Shown here piece after piece: positions 1-8,063 of a DNA stretch of 64,000 bases (its first letter is position 1; each line of letters begins with the position of its first letter). Source of the stretch: Gemmata palustris (GTDB lineage Bacteria > Planctomycetota > Planctomycetia > Gemmatales > Gemmataceae); contig NZ_JAGKQQ010000001.1 in the NCBI RefSeq assembly GCF_017939745.1, positions 8,013,299 to 8,077,298 on the forward strand, read 5' to 3'. A program made the translations under genes and the position numbers. The notes beneath the pieces are model-generated. The model was not told the origin of the DNA, ran no database searches, and saw nothing but the letters and a program-made list of their open reading frames with translations.

Positions 1-24
1 GAGCCGCCGTTCGGAGTACACCCA

Positions 25-1014
25 ATGTCGAAGGTCGTTCGTGTGGCCGTGACCGGTGCGGCCGGTCGCGTTTCCAGCAGTCTCATCGTGCGGCTCGCGT
101 CCGGTGAAGTGTTCGGGCCGGAAACGAAAGTCGTCCTCCAGTTGCTCGAACTGCCGGCCGCGCTGAAGAACCTCGAAGGCGCGATGTACGAGCTCCAGGA
201 CTGCGGGTTCTCGACGCTCAAGGACGTCGTTATTACTGACGACGCGAACGTCGCGTTCAAGGACTGCAACTACGCACTGCTCGTGGGTGCTGCGCCGCGC
301 GGACCGGGCGAACAGCGCAAGGATCTGATCCGCAAGAACGGCCCGATCTTCGTCGGGCAGGGGCAGGCCATCGCGAAGAATGCGGCCAGTGACGTGCGCG
401 TCCTCGTGGTCGGCAACCCGTGTAACACGAACTGCCTCATCGCCTACAAGAACGGGCGGGACGTTCCCGCGGACCGCTGGCACGCGATGACCCGGCTCGA
501 TCACAACCGCGCCGTGTCCGCCCTCGCATCGAAGGCCGGCGTGACCAACGACGCGATCACCTGCGTCACGATTTGGGGTAACCACTCGAACACACAGTTC
601 CCGGACTTCACCAACGCGAAGATCGGCGGCAAGCCCGCGACGAGCGTCATCACCGACCGCGCGTGGCTCGAAACCACCTTCGTCCCGAACACGCAGGACC
701 GCGGGAAGTTCATCATCGACACGACGAAGGTGTCGTCGTCGTTCTCGGCCGCGAACGGGGCCATCGATCACATCAAGACCCTCGTTCGCGGTACCGCGGC
801 GGGCGACTGGACCAGCGCCGCGATCGTCTCGAAGGGCGAGTACGGCATCCCCCCGGGGCTGGTGTTCGGCTACCCCTGCACGGCGGCCGGCGACAACAAC
901 TGGAAGGTCGTCGAGGGGCTGCAATTTGATGCGTTCGGCCAGGAGAAATTCAAGAAGACGCTGGACGAACTGCTCCAGGAACAAGAAGTGGTGAAGGATC
1001 TGCTCCCGTCCTAA
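25..1014 (+). CDS. mdh: Malate dehydrogenase
   Basis: Oxidises malate to oxaloacetate with NAD in the TCA cycle; cytoplasmic. The 329 residues match the usual size of the LDH-like malate dehydrogenases. Visible motifs: Rossmann loop GAAGRV at 11-16, substrate-binding R92 and R98 in [10 protein letters not shown] (91-100), NPCNTN at 131-136, catalytic Asp159 with Arg162 in TRLDHNRA, and catalytic His187 in [13 protein letters not shown] lies 9 nt upstream of the ATG. Oddities: the third glycine of the nucleotide-binding GxxGxxG is Ser17, and the usual PRKPG is PRGPG. These may change cofactor fit but do not remove catalytic residues. It ends 8 bp before a strong inverted repeat and appears to be monocistronic. 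The family call is secure. Confidence 0.95.
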   Translation: MSKVVRVAVTGAAGRVSSSLIVRLASGEVFGPETKVVLQLLELPAALKNLEGAMYELQDCGFSTLKDVVITDDANVAFKDCNYALLVGAAPRGPGEQRKDLIRKNGPIFVGQGQAIAKNAASDVRVLVVGNPCNTNCLIAYKNGRDVPADRWHAMTRLDHNRAVSALASKAGVTNDAITCVTIWGNHSNTQFPDFTNAKIGGKPATSVITDRAWLETTFVPNTQDRGKFIIDTTKVSSSFSAANGAIDHIKTLVRGTAAGDWTSAAIVSKGEYGIPPGLVFGYPCTAAGDNNWKVVEGLQFDAFGQEKFKKTLDELLQEQEVVKDLLPS

Positions 1015-1021
1015 TGGGAGT

Positions 1022-1104
1022 AAATTCGGAACCCGAAGTACGAAATTCAAAAGTAAAGAAAGCCCTGCTTCTCTTTTGAATTTCGTGCTTCGGGTTCCGA
1101 ATTT
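1022..1104. repeat. Long inverted repeat (family D)
   Basis: Arms of 32 nt at 1022-1053 and 1073-1104 pair with one mismatch around a 19-nt loop. The outer arm reads AAATTCGGAACCCGAAGTAC. It starts 8 nt after the mdh stop and ends 8 nt before the next start codon, so the transcript could fold into a long hairpin covering the whole gap. It may work as a terminator or 3'-end stabiliser, but there is no terminal U tract. A degenerate relative lies at 11531-11632. Confidence 0.85.
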
Positions 1105-1111
1105 ATTGTTT

Positions 1112-1759
1112 ATGCAGATGCTTCTCGTCCACGGTCTCGGCCGCACTCCACTATCGCTCTTCGGACTGGCCGCCGCTCTGCGACGCGCCGGGCACCACAC
1201 GCGGTTCTTCGGCTACCTACCGGCTCTCGAATCACTTCCGCGAATCGTTCGCCGGCTGACCGTGCGGTTACGGGCGATCGCGGCCCGAGGGGAACCGGTC
1301 GGGCTCGTCGGGCACTCGCTCGGCGGCTTGCTTCTGCGTGTGGCACTAACTGCGGTACCGGAACTGAAGGTCCATCATTTCGTGACGCTCGGCACTCCCG
1401 CGTCGGTACCGCGAATGGCAACTCTCGCCTGGCGGTGGTTCCCACTTTTCCGGCTCTACACCCGCGATTGCGGGCGGTTCCTCGGATCGGCGGAGGCGTT
1501 CGCGAAGCTCCCCGAACTGCGCGTGCCGTTCACGCTGATTGCCGGGACCGCCGGCCCGTGCGGGCGGTGGAGCCCGTTCGGGGCCGAGCCGAACGATGGG
1601 GTCGTGGCGGTAGCAGAAACGCGCGTGGCCGGCGCCGAACCGGAACTGGTTCCCGCAGTTCACACGCTCATCATGGACTCGGTTACTGTGCGCACGCGAA
1701 TCTTGGCTATCATGGAGGGTGTGAGCGTTAATGCTCGTCCCCTCGTTCTGGAATCGTAG
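1112..1759 (+). CDS. Alpha/beta hydrolase (lipase/esterase type)
   Basis: Likely cytoplasmic serine esterase or lipase of about 215 residues; substrate unknown. The N-terminus MQMLLVHGLGRTP carries the HG oxyanion motif of lipases. GHSLGG near residue 66 holds the nucleophile serine, and NDGVVAV and VHTLIMD near the C-terminus can supply the acid and histidine. The frame is open upstream to 1076, but that stretch lies in the arm of an inverted repeat, so the ATG at 1112 (or 1118) is preferred. The stop is 2 nt before the next ATG, so the DUF2237 gene is probably translationally coupled to it. The fold call is firm; specificity is not. Confidence 0.8.
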   Translation: MQMLLVHGLGRTPLSLFGLAAALRRAGHHTRFFGYLPALESLPRIVRRLTVRLRAIAARGEPVGLVGHSLGGLLLRVALTAVPELKVHHFVTLGTPASVPRMATLAWRWFPLFRLYTRDCGRFLGSAEAFAKLPELRVPFTLIAGTAGPCGRWSPFGAEPNDGVVAVAETRVAGAEPELVPAVHTLIMDSVTVRTRILAIMEGVSVNARPLVLES

Positions 1760-1761
1760 CC

Positions 1762-2145
1762 ATGCCGTCCAACGCGAAGAACGTCCTCGGTGGCCCCCTT
1801 CAAACGTGTTCCATGAGCCCGCTCACCGGGTTCTACCGCGACGGGTGCTGCAACACCGGCGCGGAAGACGAGGGGCTCCACACCATTTGCTGCCAGGTCA
1901 CGGCCGAGTTCCTCGCGCACCAGCAGCACATCGGCAACGACCTGAGCACGCCGTTTCCGGTGTACGGGTTCCCCGGGTTGCGCCCCGGCGACCGGTGGTG
2001 CGTGTGCATCACGCGGTGGAAGCAGTCGCTCGAAGCGGGGATGGCCTGCCCGGTCGTCCTCGAGGCCACGCACATGCACGCGCTCGAGTACGTCGATCTG
2101 GAAGAACTGCAACGGCACGCTGTTAGCATCGAACGGAAAACCTGA
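1762..2145 (+). CDS. DUF2237 family protein
   Basis: Small 127-residue soluble protein of the DUF2237 family, whose function is unknown to me. The family hallmarks are present: NVLGGPLQTCS near the N-terminus, TGFYRDGCCNTG, a central GNDLSTPFP, then YGFPGLRPGDRWCVC and VVLEATH. It has many conserved cysteines (CS, GCC, CC, CVC), which suggests metal or redox chemistry, but this is inference. It starts 2 nt after the hydrolase stop and looks like the second gene of a two-gene operon. Confidence 0.85.
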   Translation: MPSNAKNVLGGPLQTCSMSPLTGFYRDGCCNTGAEDEGLHTICCQVTAEFLAHQQHIGNDLSTPFPVYGFPGLRPGDRWCVCITRWKQSLEAGMACPVVLEATHMHALEYVDLEELQRHAVSIERKT

Positions 2146-2184
2146 AGCCACGCGCGCTTCTAAAACCCTCGAGAGACCCAGCCA

Positions 2185-2988
2185 ATGCAACTCGACGACG
2201 CCCCGGAAAGTAGCAACGTTACGGACAGTCGCGGGATGGGCGGGAAACTGGCCGTCGGTGGGGTCGGTGGCATCCTCGTCGTCATCCTGGGGCTGATTTT
2301 CGGTGTCGATCTCGGCGGGGGGCGGCAGGCCGTCGGCCCCAGCGCACCGCCGGACAAAGAGACACTCACGTTCACCCAGAAGGTGCTCGGTACCACCGAG
2401 GAAGTGTGGGACGACGAGTTCCACAAGATGGGGAAGCGCTACAAGAAGCCGCAACTGGAGTTGTTCAGCAACAGCGTCGATACGGGGTGCGGTCACGCGC
2501 CGTCCGCGGTCGGCCCGTTCTACTGCCCGGTCGACCAGAAGGTGTACATCGACCCGACGTTCTTTGAAGAACTCGAACGGAAGCTCGGCGGCTCCAAAGC
2601 GGACTTCTCGAAGGCGTATGTGATCGCCCACGAGGTCGGGCACCACGTTCAGCGCCTGTTGGGGTACCACGCCGATCCCAAAGACAACGACGGCTCTGTG
2701 CGCCTGGAACTTCAGGCGGATTACCTCGCCGGGGTGTGGGCGCACCACGGGCAGAAGAAGTTCAACTTCATCGAGCCCGGCGACGTGGACTCCGCGATCA
2801 AAACCGCCAACGCGATCGGCGACGACCGGCTGCAGAAGCGCTCGGGCGGCTTCGTTCACCCGGAGAAGTTCACGCACGGCACGTCCGCACAGCGAGTGAA
2901 GTGGTTCCAGGACGGGTTGAAGACCGGGGACGCGAGCAAAGGGAAGCTCGACCAGTTCTTCAAAGCGCGATCGTCAAAGGATCTGTGA
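2185..2988 (+). CDS. Neutral zinc metallopeptidase (YpfJ-like)
   Basis: Membrane-anchored predicted metallopeptidase of 267 residues, the usual length for the YpfJ/neutral zinc metallopeptidase family. A hydrophobic segment at about 21-41 anchors it; the rest should face the periplasm. The zinc site HEVGHH begins at His149, and ELQADYLAGVWA about 40 residues later has the family's third-ligand region. A conserved CGHAPSAVGPFYCP segment lies at about 102-115. No member has a well-established substrate that I can cite. It stands alone, followed by a long inverted repeat. Confidence 0.88.
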   Translation: MQLDDAPESSNVTDSRGMGGKLAVGGVGGILVVILGLIFGVDLGGGRQAVGPSAPPDKETLTFTQKVLGTTEEVWDDEFHKMGKRYKKPQLELFSNSVDTGCGHAPSAVGPFYCPVDQKVYIDPTFFEELERKLGGSKADFSKAYVIAHEVGHHVQRLLGYHADPKDNDGSVRLELQADYLAGVWAHHGQKKFNFIEPGDVDSAIKTANAIGDDRLQKRSGGFVHPEKFTHGTSAQRVKWFQDGLKTGDASKGKLDQFFKARSSKDL

Positions 2989-3004
2989 CTGTCGACGGTC
3001 AGCA

Positions 3005-3259
3005 AATCCGCCGCAGATAAACGCAGATAAACACGGATCGGACAAGAGATAAGCAAAGGCAGATTGGCCACAAAAAAGCACAAAGGGCACAAAAGCGAGC
3101 CAAGAGAACAGAAATCAGAGGTCAGAAGACAGAACCTCAAAAGTCGCTCTGTTCCGTTACTACTTTCTCGACTTGGTTTTCGGTCTTCTTTTGTGCCCTT
3201 TGTGCTTTTTTGTGGCCAATCTGCCTTTGGTCTTAATCCGCGTTCATCTGCGGCGGATT
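3005..3259. repeat. Long inverted repeat, family A copy 1
   Basis: Core arms of 33 nt at 3062-3094 and 3189-3221 are perfect complements (GATTGGCCACAAAAAAGCAC then CAAAGGGCACAAAA). Outer arms AATCCGCCGCAGAT at 3005-3018 and its complement at 3246-3259 extend the fold. The 95-nt centre is almost identical to copy 2 at 28982-29141, differing only just inside the left arm. It fills the gap between a plus-strand stop and a minus-strand stop. Short frames through it (MATKKHKGHK...) are by-products of the repeat. Confidence 0.9.
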
Positions 3260-3336
3260 GCGTCTTCCCCCCGCTCTAAAAACGAAGACGGCCGGAGCTT
3301 TTGCCCCGGCCATCTTGCGTTACTGTGCAAGTTCAC

Positions 3337-4686
3337 TTAGCTGACGAGTTCCTTGATCCAGTAGGAGCTGGTCTTCTCGTTCGGCTTTTCGCCGGCCACG
3401 TAGTAGGGGCGGCCGAGGTTGTCGCGGACGCTGGCGTTGGTTTCCGGTGTCGGGTCGATGCCGAGGGCGCGGTAGATCGTGCCGTAGACGTCGGTGATCG
3501 CCGTCGGGTTGTCGGTGGCTGCGGTGCCGTCCTTGTCGGTCGCACCGTAGGCGACGCCGCCCTTGATGTTACCGCCGCCGACGACCACGCTCCACGCACG
3601 CGGGTAGTGGTCGCGGCCGCCGTTCTGGTTGATGCGCGGGGTGCGCCCGAAGTCGCCCATCCACACCACCACGGTGTCCTTCAACCGGCCGCGCTGGGCC
3701 AGATCCTTCATCAGCGTACCCATGCCCTTGTCGAGCGTCGGGAGCGTGCGGGTGGCGAGGGCGTTGAAGATGCCGTTGTGCATGTCCCAACCGCCGAGGC
3801 TCACTTCGACGCAGGCGACGCCGGCTTCGACCAGCTTGCGGGCCAGGAGGCACCCGCGGCCGAAGTTGTTGGCGCCGGCCCCGGCCGCACCGTACTCTTC
3901 CTTCAGCTTCGTGTCGATCGCCTTGCCGTCGATTTCCTTTTCGAGGTTGAACACTTCCTTACGGGTCGAGACGACGAGGCTGAGGGCCTTTTCGTACACT
4001 TCTTTGTGGGCCTGGGCCGCGTCCATCACCGGCTTCTTGTCGGCGTGCTGAACGAGCCCGCCCTCGAGCCGCTCGAAGATCGCGGCGCGGCGGACGGTGC
4101 GGTCGTCGGCGACGGCGGAGGAGACGTTTTCCGGCGGTTGGCCCGGGTTCTGGACCGTGAACGGGGCGTACTTCATGCCGAGGAAGCCGGACCCGATTTG
4201 GGTGCCGCCCACGGAAATGAAGGCCGGGATGTCCGCGTTCTTGGCGGCTTCCGGGTCGAGGTTCTGGTGGTACGACAGGACCGAGCCGACGGAGGGGTAG
4301 TCGAGGATCGGGCTGCGCTGCTTGCCCGTGTTCATGATGAACGTGCCGCGGGCGTGGTCGCCTTCGAGCGAGTTCAGCGAGCGGATGATGGACAGGTTCT
4401 TGAACTGCTCGGCCACCTTCGGCATGTGCTCGGTGATCTCGATACCGCTGGCCGCGGTGGGCTTGGGCTTGTGCTCGCCCCCGTTCGGGCTGCCCGGCTT
4501 CATGTCCCAGAGGTCGATCGTCGACGGGCCGCCGCCCATCCACAGGACGATGAGGCTCTTTTGCTTCTTCTTGAGGTCCGCGGCGCGGGCCTTGAGACCG
4601 GCGAGGAACGAAAGGCCGGGAACGGCGACAGCGGCACCGGCCGCCGCGTGTGCCATGAAGTGCCGACGATCGGTGGTCCCGAACAT
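3337..4686 (-). CDS. DUF1501 domain protein, Tat-exported
   Basis: 449-residue member of DUF1501, a sulfatase-like alkaline-phosphatase-superfamily group that is hugely expanded in planctomycetes. The N-terminus TDRRHFMAHAAAGAAVAVPG is a twin-arginine signal, so the protein is exported folded. VLWMGGGPSTIDLWDMKPG near 45-65 is the family start motif, and VVVWMGDFGRTPRINQNGGR near 345 with the following DHYP is the second conserved block. Members usually sit beside a DUF1549/DUF1553 cytochrome-like partner; none is adjacent here. Substrate unknown. Confidence 0.9.
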   Translation of the reverse strand: MFGTTDRRHFMAHAAAGAAVAVPGLSFLAGLKARAADLKKKQKSLIVLWMGGGPSTIDLWDMKPGSPNGGEHKPKPTAASGIEITEHMPKVAEQFKNLSIIRSLNSLEGDHARGTFIMNTGKQRSPILDYPSVGSVLSYHQNLDPEAAKNADIPAFISVGGTQIGSGFLGMKYAPFTVQNPGQPPENVSSAVADDRTVRRAAIFERLEGGLVQHADKKPVMDAAQAHKEVYEKALSLVVSTRKEVFNLEKEIDGKAIDTKLKEEYGAAGAGANNFGRGCLLARKLVEAGVACVEVSLGGWDMHNGIFNALATRTLPTLDKGMGTLMKDLAQRGRLKDTVVVWMGDFGRTPRINQNGGRDHYPRAWSVVVGGGNIKGGVAYGATDKDGTAATDNPTAITDVYGTIYRALGIDPTPETNASVRDNLGRPYYVAGEKPNEKTSSYWIKELVS

Positions 4687-5138
4687 GAATCGCTCCGATT
4701 TGAGCCGGTGGGTTCAACCCGGCAGGTGTGAAGAACGAGTGTATCCTGAAAGTTCGGCCCGTGCAAGCAGTTAGGAGTGATCGACGGGTGCCGCGAGCCG
4801 CTTCTTACATTCTGACGCGGGGCCGCTCCCGGAGTTCCCGAACACCCACGAAAAACTCCGAAATCGCCCGCTCTCCGAATCGGGCACGCGCACACGAGAT
4901 CTTGAGTCGGACGGTCTACTCACACATCAGTGAGAGCTAACCCCATCGTTCCGGGGCGTTTGCGCTTCGTATCCGGGCCGATCCGCGTTCGGAACGGGTG
5001 AACTCTATTCGTGTCGGCGTCGGTAAATTCGCTTGTGAAGTGATTCTCGCGCGATCCTGTTCGGGTCGCAAAACGTCCCTGTAATCCGCCCGCCCGTTTC
5101 GGGTATTCGTAGTGTTGCCTGCCGTTTGGAGGAGCTTG
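4687..5138. other. Divergent intergenic region
   Basis: About 450 bp between two divergently transcribed genes (DUF1501 and MFS), so it must hold both promoters. I see only a short hairpin CTCAC-ACATCA-GTGAG at about 4919-4934 and no convincing -35/-10 pair or small gene. Confidence 0.4.
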
Positions 5139-6464
5139 ATGGCCGTATCGGAAGAACCCGCTTCGCGACCGCGTGCCCCGTCCGCGAAAATCACGCGGGC
5201 CGAGTGGGGGCTGATTCTCGTTCTCGTCGCCATCCAGTTCACGCACATGGTGGACTTCGTCATCATCATGCCGCTCGGCGGCCGGTTGATGAGAGAACTG
5301 TCTCTTACGGAAGGGCAGTTCGCGCACATCGTGTCGGCTTATGCGTGGGCGGCGGGGATCGCGAGTTTGCTCGCGAGTTTCGTGATGGACCGGTTCGACC
5401 GGAAAACCGTTCTGCTCGCGATGTACGCCGGGTTCACCCTCAGCACGCTGTTTTGCGGTCTCGCCGCGGGGTACGAGTGGCTCCTGGTCTCGCGCACGCT
5501 GGCGGGGGCGTTCGGCGGAACGGCCGCGGTCGCGCTGATGTCCGTGATCGGGGACGTGTTCCCGCCCGAGAAGCGCGGTCGCGCGAGCGGGGCCGTGATC
5601 TCGTCGTTTGCGGTCGCGTCGATTGCGGGACTCCCGGCCGGGCTGATGCTCGCGGAGTGGTTCGGCCGGGGCGCGCCGTTCGTCGCGCTCGCGGGACTCA
5701 GCGGGCTCGTGTGGGTACTCGCCTGGGCGAAGTTACCACCCATCCGCGGGCACCTGACGGCTGCGCGCCCGAACCGCTGGGCCGAGTTCGGGGACGTTGT
5801 GAGCAACCGGGGCTACCTCGGTGCGTTCGCGTTCTCGTTCTTCCTGGTGCTGGGCACGTTCACGGTCGCGTCGTTCATCGGGCCGTACCTGACCGCGATC
5901 AACGGCTGGACGGAGGGGCAGCTCTCGCAAATTTATTTCGTAGCCGGTGTTTGCACGCTTCTCGGCATGACCGTTGTCGGCCGACTCGCGGACCGGGTTC
6001 CGCGACTCGGGTTGTTCCGCGTGCTCGGGAGTGCGGCCCTCGTGATGGCGATCGTGGTGACGAATCTGCCGCCCGGTCCGCTCTGGGTGGCCGTGGTCGT
6101 GATGAGCGGGTTCATGGTGGCCGCGGCCGGGCGCATGGTGCCGGTTCAGGCACTGCTCCTGGGAGTAGCTCAACCGAAGAACCGCGGCGCGTTCATGAGC
6201 GTGAACACGTCCGTTCAGCACGCGGCGACGGGGCTCGCTCCGCTGATCGCCGGCGCGCTCGTGACGATCAAGCCCGGAGTCGCGATCGGGTACCCGAATG
6301 TGGGATGGGTCGCAGCGGGTACGGCCGCGGTCTCGTTAGTGCTCGTGGGGCTGTTGAAACCGGCGCGAGCGGACAAGTCGCCGCTCGATGCGGTGACGCC
6401 GAAGGAGTTGGTGAGCGTTCCCGCCCCGGTTGCGACAGAAGAAGTCGTCGAGGTTATGAGTTAA
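5139..6464 (+). CDS. MFS transporter
   Basis: Inner-membrane secondary transporter of the major facilitator superfamily, 441 residues with about 12 hydrophobic segments. The loop MDRFDRKTVLL after helix 2 is the MFS motif A equivalent, and TAAVALMSVIGDVFPPEKRG marks helices 4-5. Substrate cannot be read from sequence; the pattern is closest to drug-efflux or arabinose-efflux-type DHA1 permeases. The start at 5139 is chosen because GGAGG at 5128-5132 sits 6 nt upstream; an upstream in-frame ATG at 5112 lacks a ribosome site. It appears to be a single gene. Confidence 0.85.
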   Translation: MAVSEEPASRPRAPSAKITRAEWGLILVLVAIQFTHMVDFVIIMPLGGRLMRELSLTEGQFAHIVSAYAWAAGIASLLASFVMDRFDRKTVLLAMYAGFTLSTLFCGLAAGYEWLLVSRTLAGAFGGTAAVALMSVIGDVFPPEKRGRASGAVISSFAVASIAGLPAGLMLAEWFGRGAPFVALAGLSGLVWVLAWAKLPPIRGHLTAARPNRWAEFGDVVSNRGYLGAFAFSFFLVLGTFTVASFIGPYLTAINGWTEGQLSQIYFVAGVCTLLGMTVVGRLADRVPRLGLFRVLGSAALVMAIVVTNLPPGPLWVAVVVMSGFMVAAAGRMVPVQALLLGVAQPKNRGAFMSVNTSVQHAATGLAPLIAGALVTIKPGVAIGYPNVGWVAAGTAAVSLVLVGLLKPARADKSPLDAVTPKELVSVPAPVATEEVVEVMS

Positions 6465-6987
6465 GGCACCCGCAAGTCGCACCCGAACCCGGCTCATCGA
6501 CGCGGAGAGTTTCTCCAGTTGTTGATGTGCCGGGTTCGTGCGTTTCGTATGGCCGTTTTCGGCTACGATTAGTCCGATTTCAGGCTCTGTAGCGAGCCGC
6601 GACCGCAAGGGAGCGGGGGCGCTTCCGCTCCCTTGCGGTCGCGGCTCGTCCAACCAGACGATCCTGAGACGAGCGAAGAAGTGGAACCATTTTTTCCGCT
6701 CGCGTCCAAGTCGCTGTTGCCGTCGATCAGGCCAAAGAAATCAGGTTTGCAGGGCCGTTCGTTTTCACACTTTGGACATCAGTTTAGTTAATCATCACCG
6801 CGCTACCGATAATTCACTGGCAGCCGCCCCGGGCACGCAATAACAATTTCGACACCGCTCTTTCGCGACACAAATTGCGATGCCAATGTCATTGCGCCCG
6901 GGGCGCGAGAGTGCGGGCGTATCTCACGACGGCCGCGTGGGGCGTTGCCGTCCTTCGGTTCCATGCTCCCTACTCGAGAGTGCATTT
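6465..6987. other. Intergenic region around a family B repeat
   Basis: About 520 bp holding the family B hairpin at 6594-6647. The rest (6650-6987) has lower GC than the flanking genes and probably contains the DUF1264 gene promoter, but no clear motif was found. Confidence 0.35.
6594..6647. repeat. Inverted repeat, family B copy 1
   Basis: Left arm GAGCCGCGACCGCAAGGGAG with CGGG pairs almost perfectly with the right arm CGCTCCCTTGCGGTCGCGGC plus TC, with a loop under 10 nt. The same arm recurs at 7889, 49630 and 56586, with variants at 42744 and 52372. Confidence 0.92.
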
Positions 6988-7707
6988 ATGGATCGTCGCG
7001 AGTTGTTCGGTGCGCTGACCGCGCTGGGCGCGGGTCCCGTGTGTGGCGCGGTCGCGGAAGCGAGCGCGAAGGCCGACCACGGGGCGAAGGGCGAGGGGCC
7101 GATGTCCGCGCCGCACTTCCATTTCTGCGGCATTCACATGGCCAAGAACAACCCCAAACTCCAGTTCGTCACGCAGCACTATTGCGCTGCGCATACGGGC
7201 GGGTCGGAGGGGGACGTGTTCCAGTGTACGCTGTTCGACGGCACGGGTAAGAACGCGAAACTCGTCGGCGTCGAGTACCTCATTTCCGACGAAGCGTACC
7301 GCAAACTGCCGGACACCGAGAAGAAGTACTGGCACGCGCACACCTACGAAGTCCTCGGCGGCGGGCTCATCGCCCCGGGCATGTCGGCCGAAGACGAGAT
7401 GAAGTTCATGAAGGTCGTCATCAAGACGTGGGGCAAGGCGTGGCACACGTGGCCCGACCCCTCCACCGCGGTGCCGACCGGCGAACCGCTCCTCATCTGG
7501 TCGCTGATGGGCGACGGGCAGGCGGACCCCAAGGTCGTTGCCCAGCGCGACAAGGAATTCAAAGTCGAGACCGATAAGATCCGCGAGGCGCGCATCAAGG
7601 AGTTCGGCCTGGACGTGCCGAGCGTGGCTTTGCCGAAGGACATGAACACCATCGGCCGGCAGTGGACGAACGAGGGCAAGGACGAGCCGAAGCCGAAGAA
7701 AAATTGA
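6988..7707 (+). CDS. DUF1264 (oil-body-associated-protein-like) family protein
   Basis: 239-residue protein of the DUF1264 family, known from plant oil-body-associated proteins and scattered bacteria; molecular function unknown. Family blocks are clear: HFHFCGIHMAKNNPKLQF, QHYCAAH, GVEYLISDEAYRKLP, then KYWHAHTYEV and GKAWHTWPDP. Several conserved His and Cys residues suggest metal binding (inference). The N-terminus MDRRELFGALTALGAGPVCG looks like a weak twin-arginine signal, which would place it outside the cytoplasm. The start at 6988 is preferred to an upstream ATG at 6880 because it gives this signal-like N-terminus and follows GAGAG. Confidence 0.82.
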   Translation: MDRRELFGALTALGAGPVCGAVAEASAKADHGAKGEGPMSAPHFHFCGIHMAKNNPKLQFVTQHYCAAHTGGSEGDVFQCTLFDGTGKNAKLVGVEYLISDEAYRKLPDTEKKYWHAHTYEVLGGGLIAPGMSAEDEMKFMKVVIKTWGKAWHTWPDPSTAVPTGEPLLIWSLMGDGQADPKVVAQRDKEFKVETDKIREARIKEFGLDVPSVALPKDMNTIGRQWTNEGKDEPKPKKN

Positions 7708-7888
7708 CGGCGATCAAAGGCCCGGGCGAGATCATTCGTCCCGGGCGTCCCGTCTGAAGTGGTCGGGCGGGCCTCCGCCAACGAGACGTGGTTCAACTGG
7801 TCAGGTCGGAAGAAGCAGCCAAGAACCGCCGAACGAAGGGCATGGAGTTCACCCGCCCGGCCACGTAAGTGCGGCTTCGTTGGGTTAC

Positions 7889-8030
7889 GAGCCGCGACCG
7901 CAAGGGAGCGGGCCGTGACTCCCGGTTGTGGTGCGACAACCGCTAGGAACTGGTTGTGCCTCCCGCTCCCTTGCGGTCGCGGCTCGTGAAAAACTGTTGT
8001 GCCTCCCGCTCCCTTGCGGTCGCGGCTCGT
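7889..8030. repeat. Inverted repeat cluster, family B copy 2 (three arms)
   Basis: One left arm at 7889-7912 is followed by two right arms at about 7962-7984 and 8005-8028, each preceded by TTGTGCCTCCCGCTCCC. The left arm can pair with either right arm, giving alternative hairpins. It lies just beyond the 3' end of the FtsH-type operon and may act as its terminator. Confidence 0.9.
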
Positions 8031-8063
8031 TTACCACAGTTCGACGATTACGAGATAAGACGA

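Noticed and set aside
3064-3279. Small frame MATKKHKGHK... and similar ones at other family A copies
   Set aside because: They are read through the inverted-repeat arms; recurrence reflects the repeat, not a conserved protein.
3301-4731. Long open frame (476 codons) on the plus strand opposite the DUF1501 gene
   Set aside because: It is an antisense shadow of high-GC coding sequence; the DUF1501 product has a Tat signal and family motifs.
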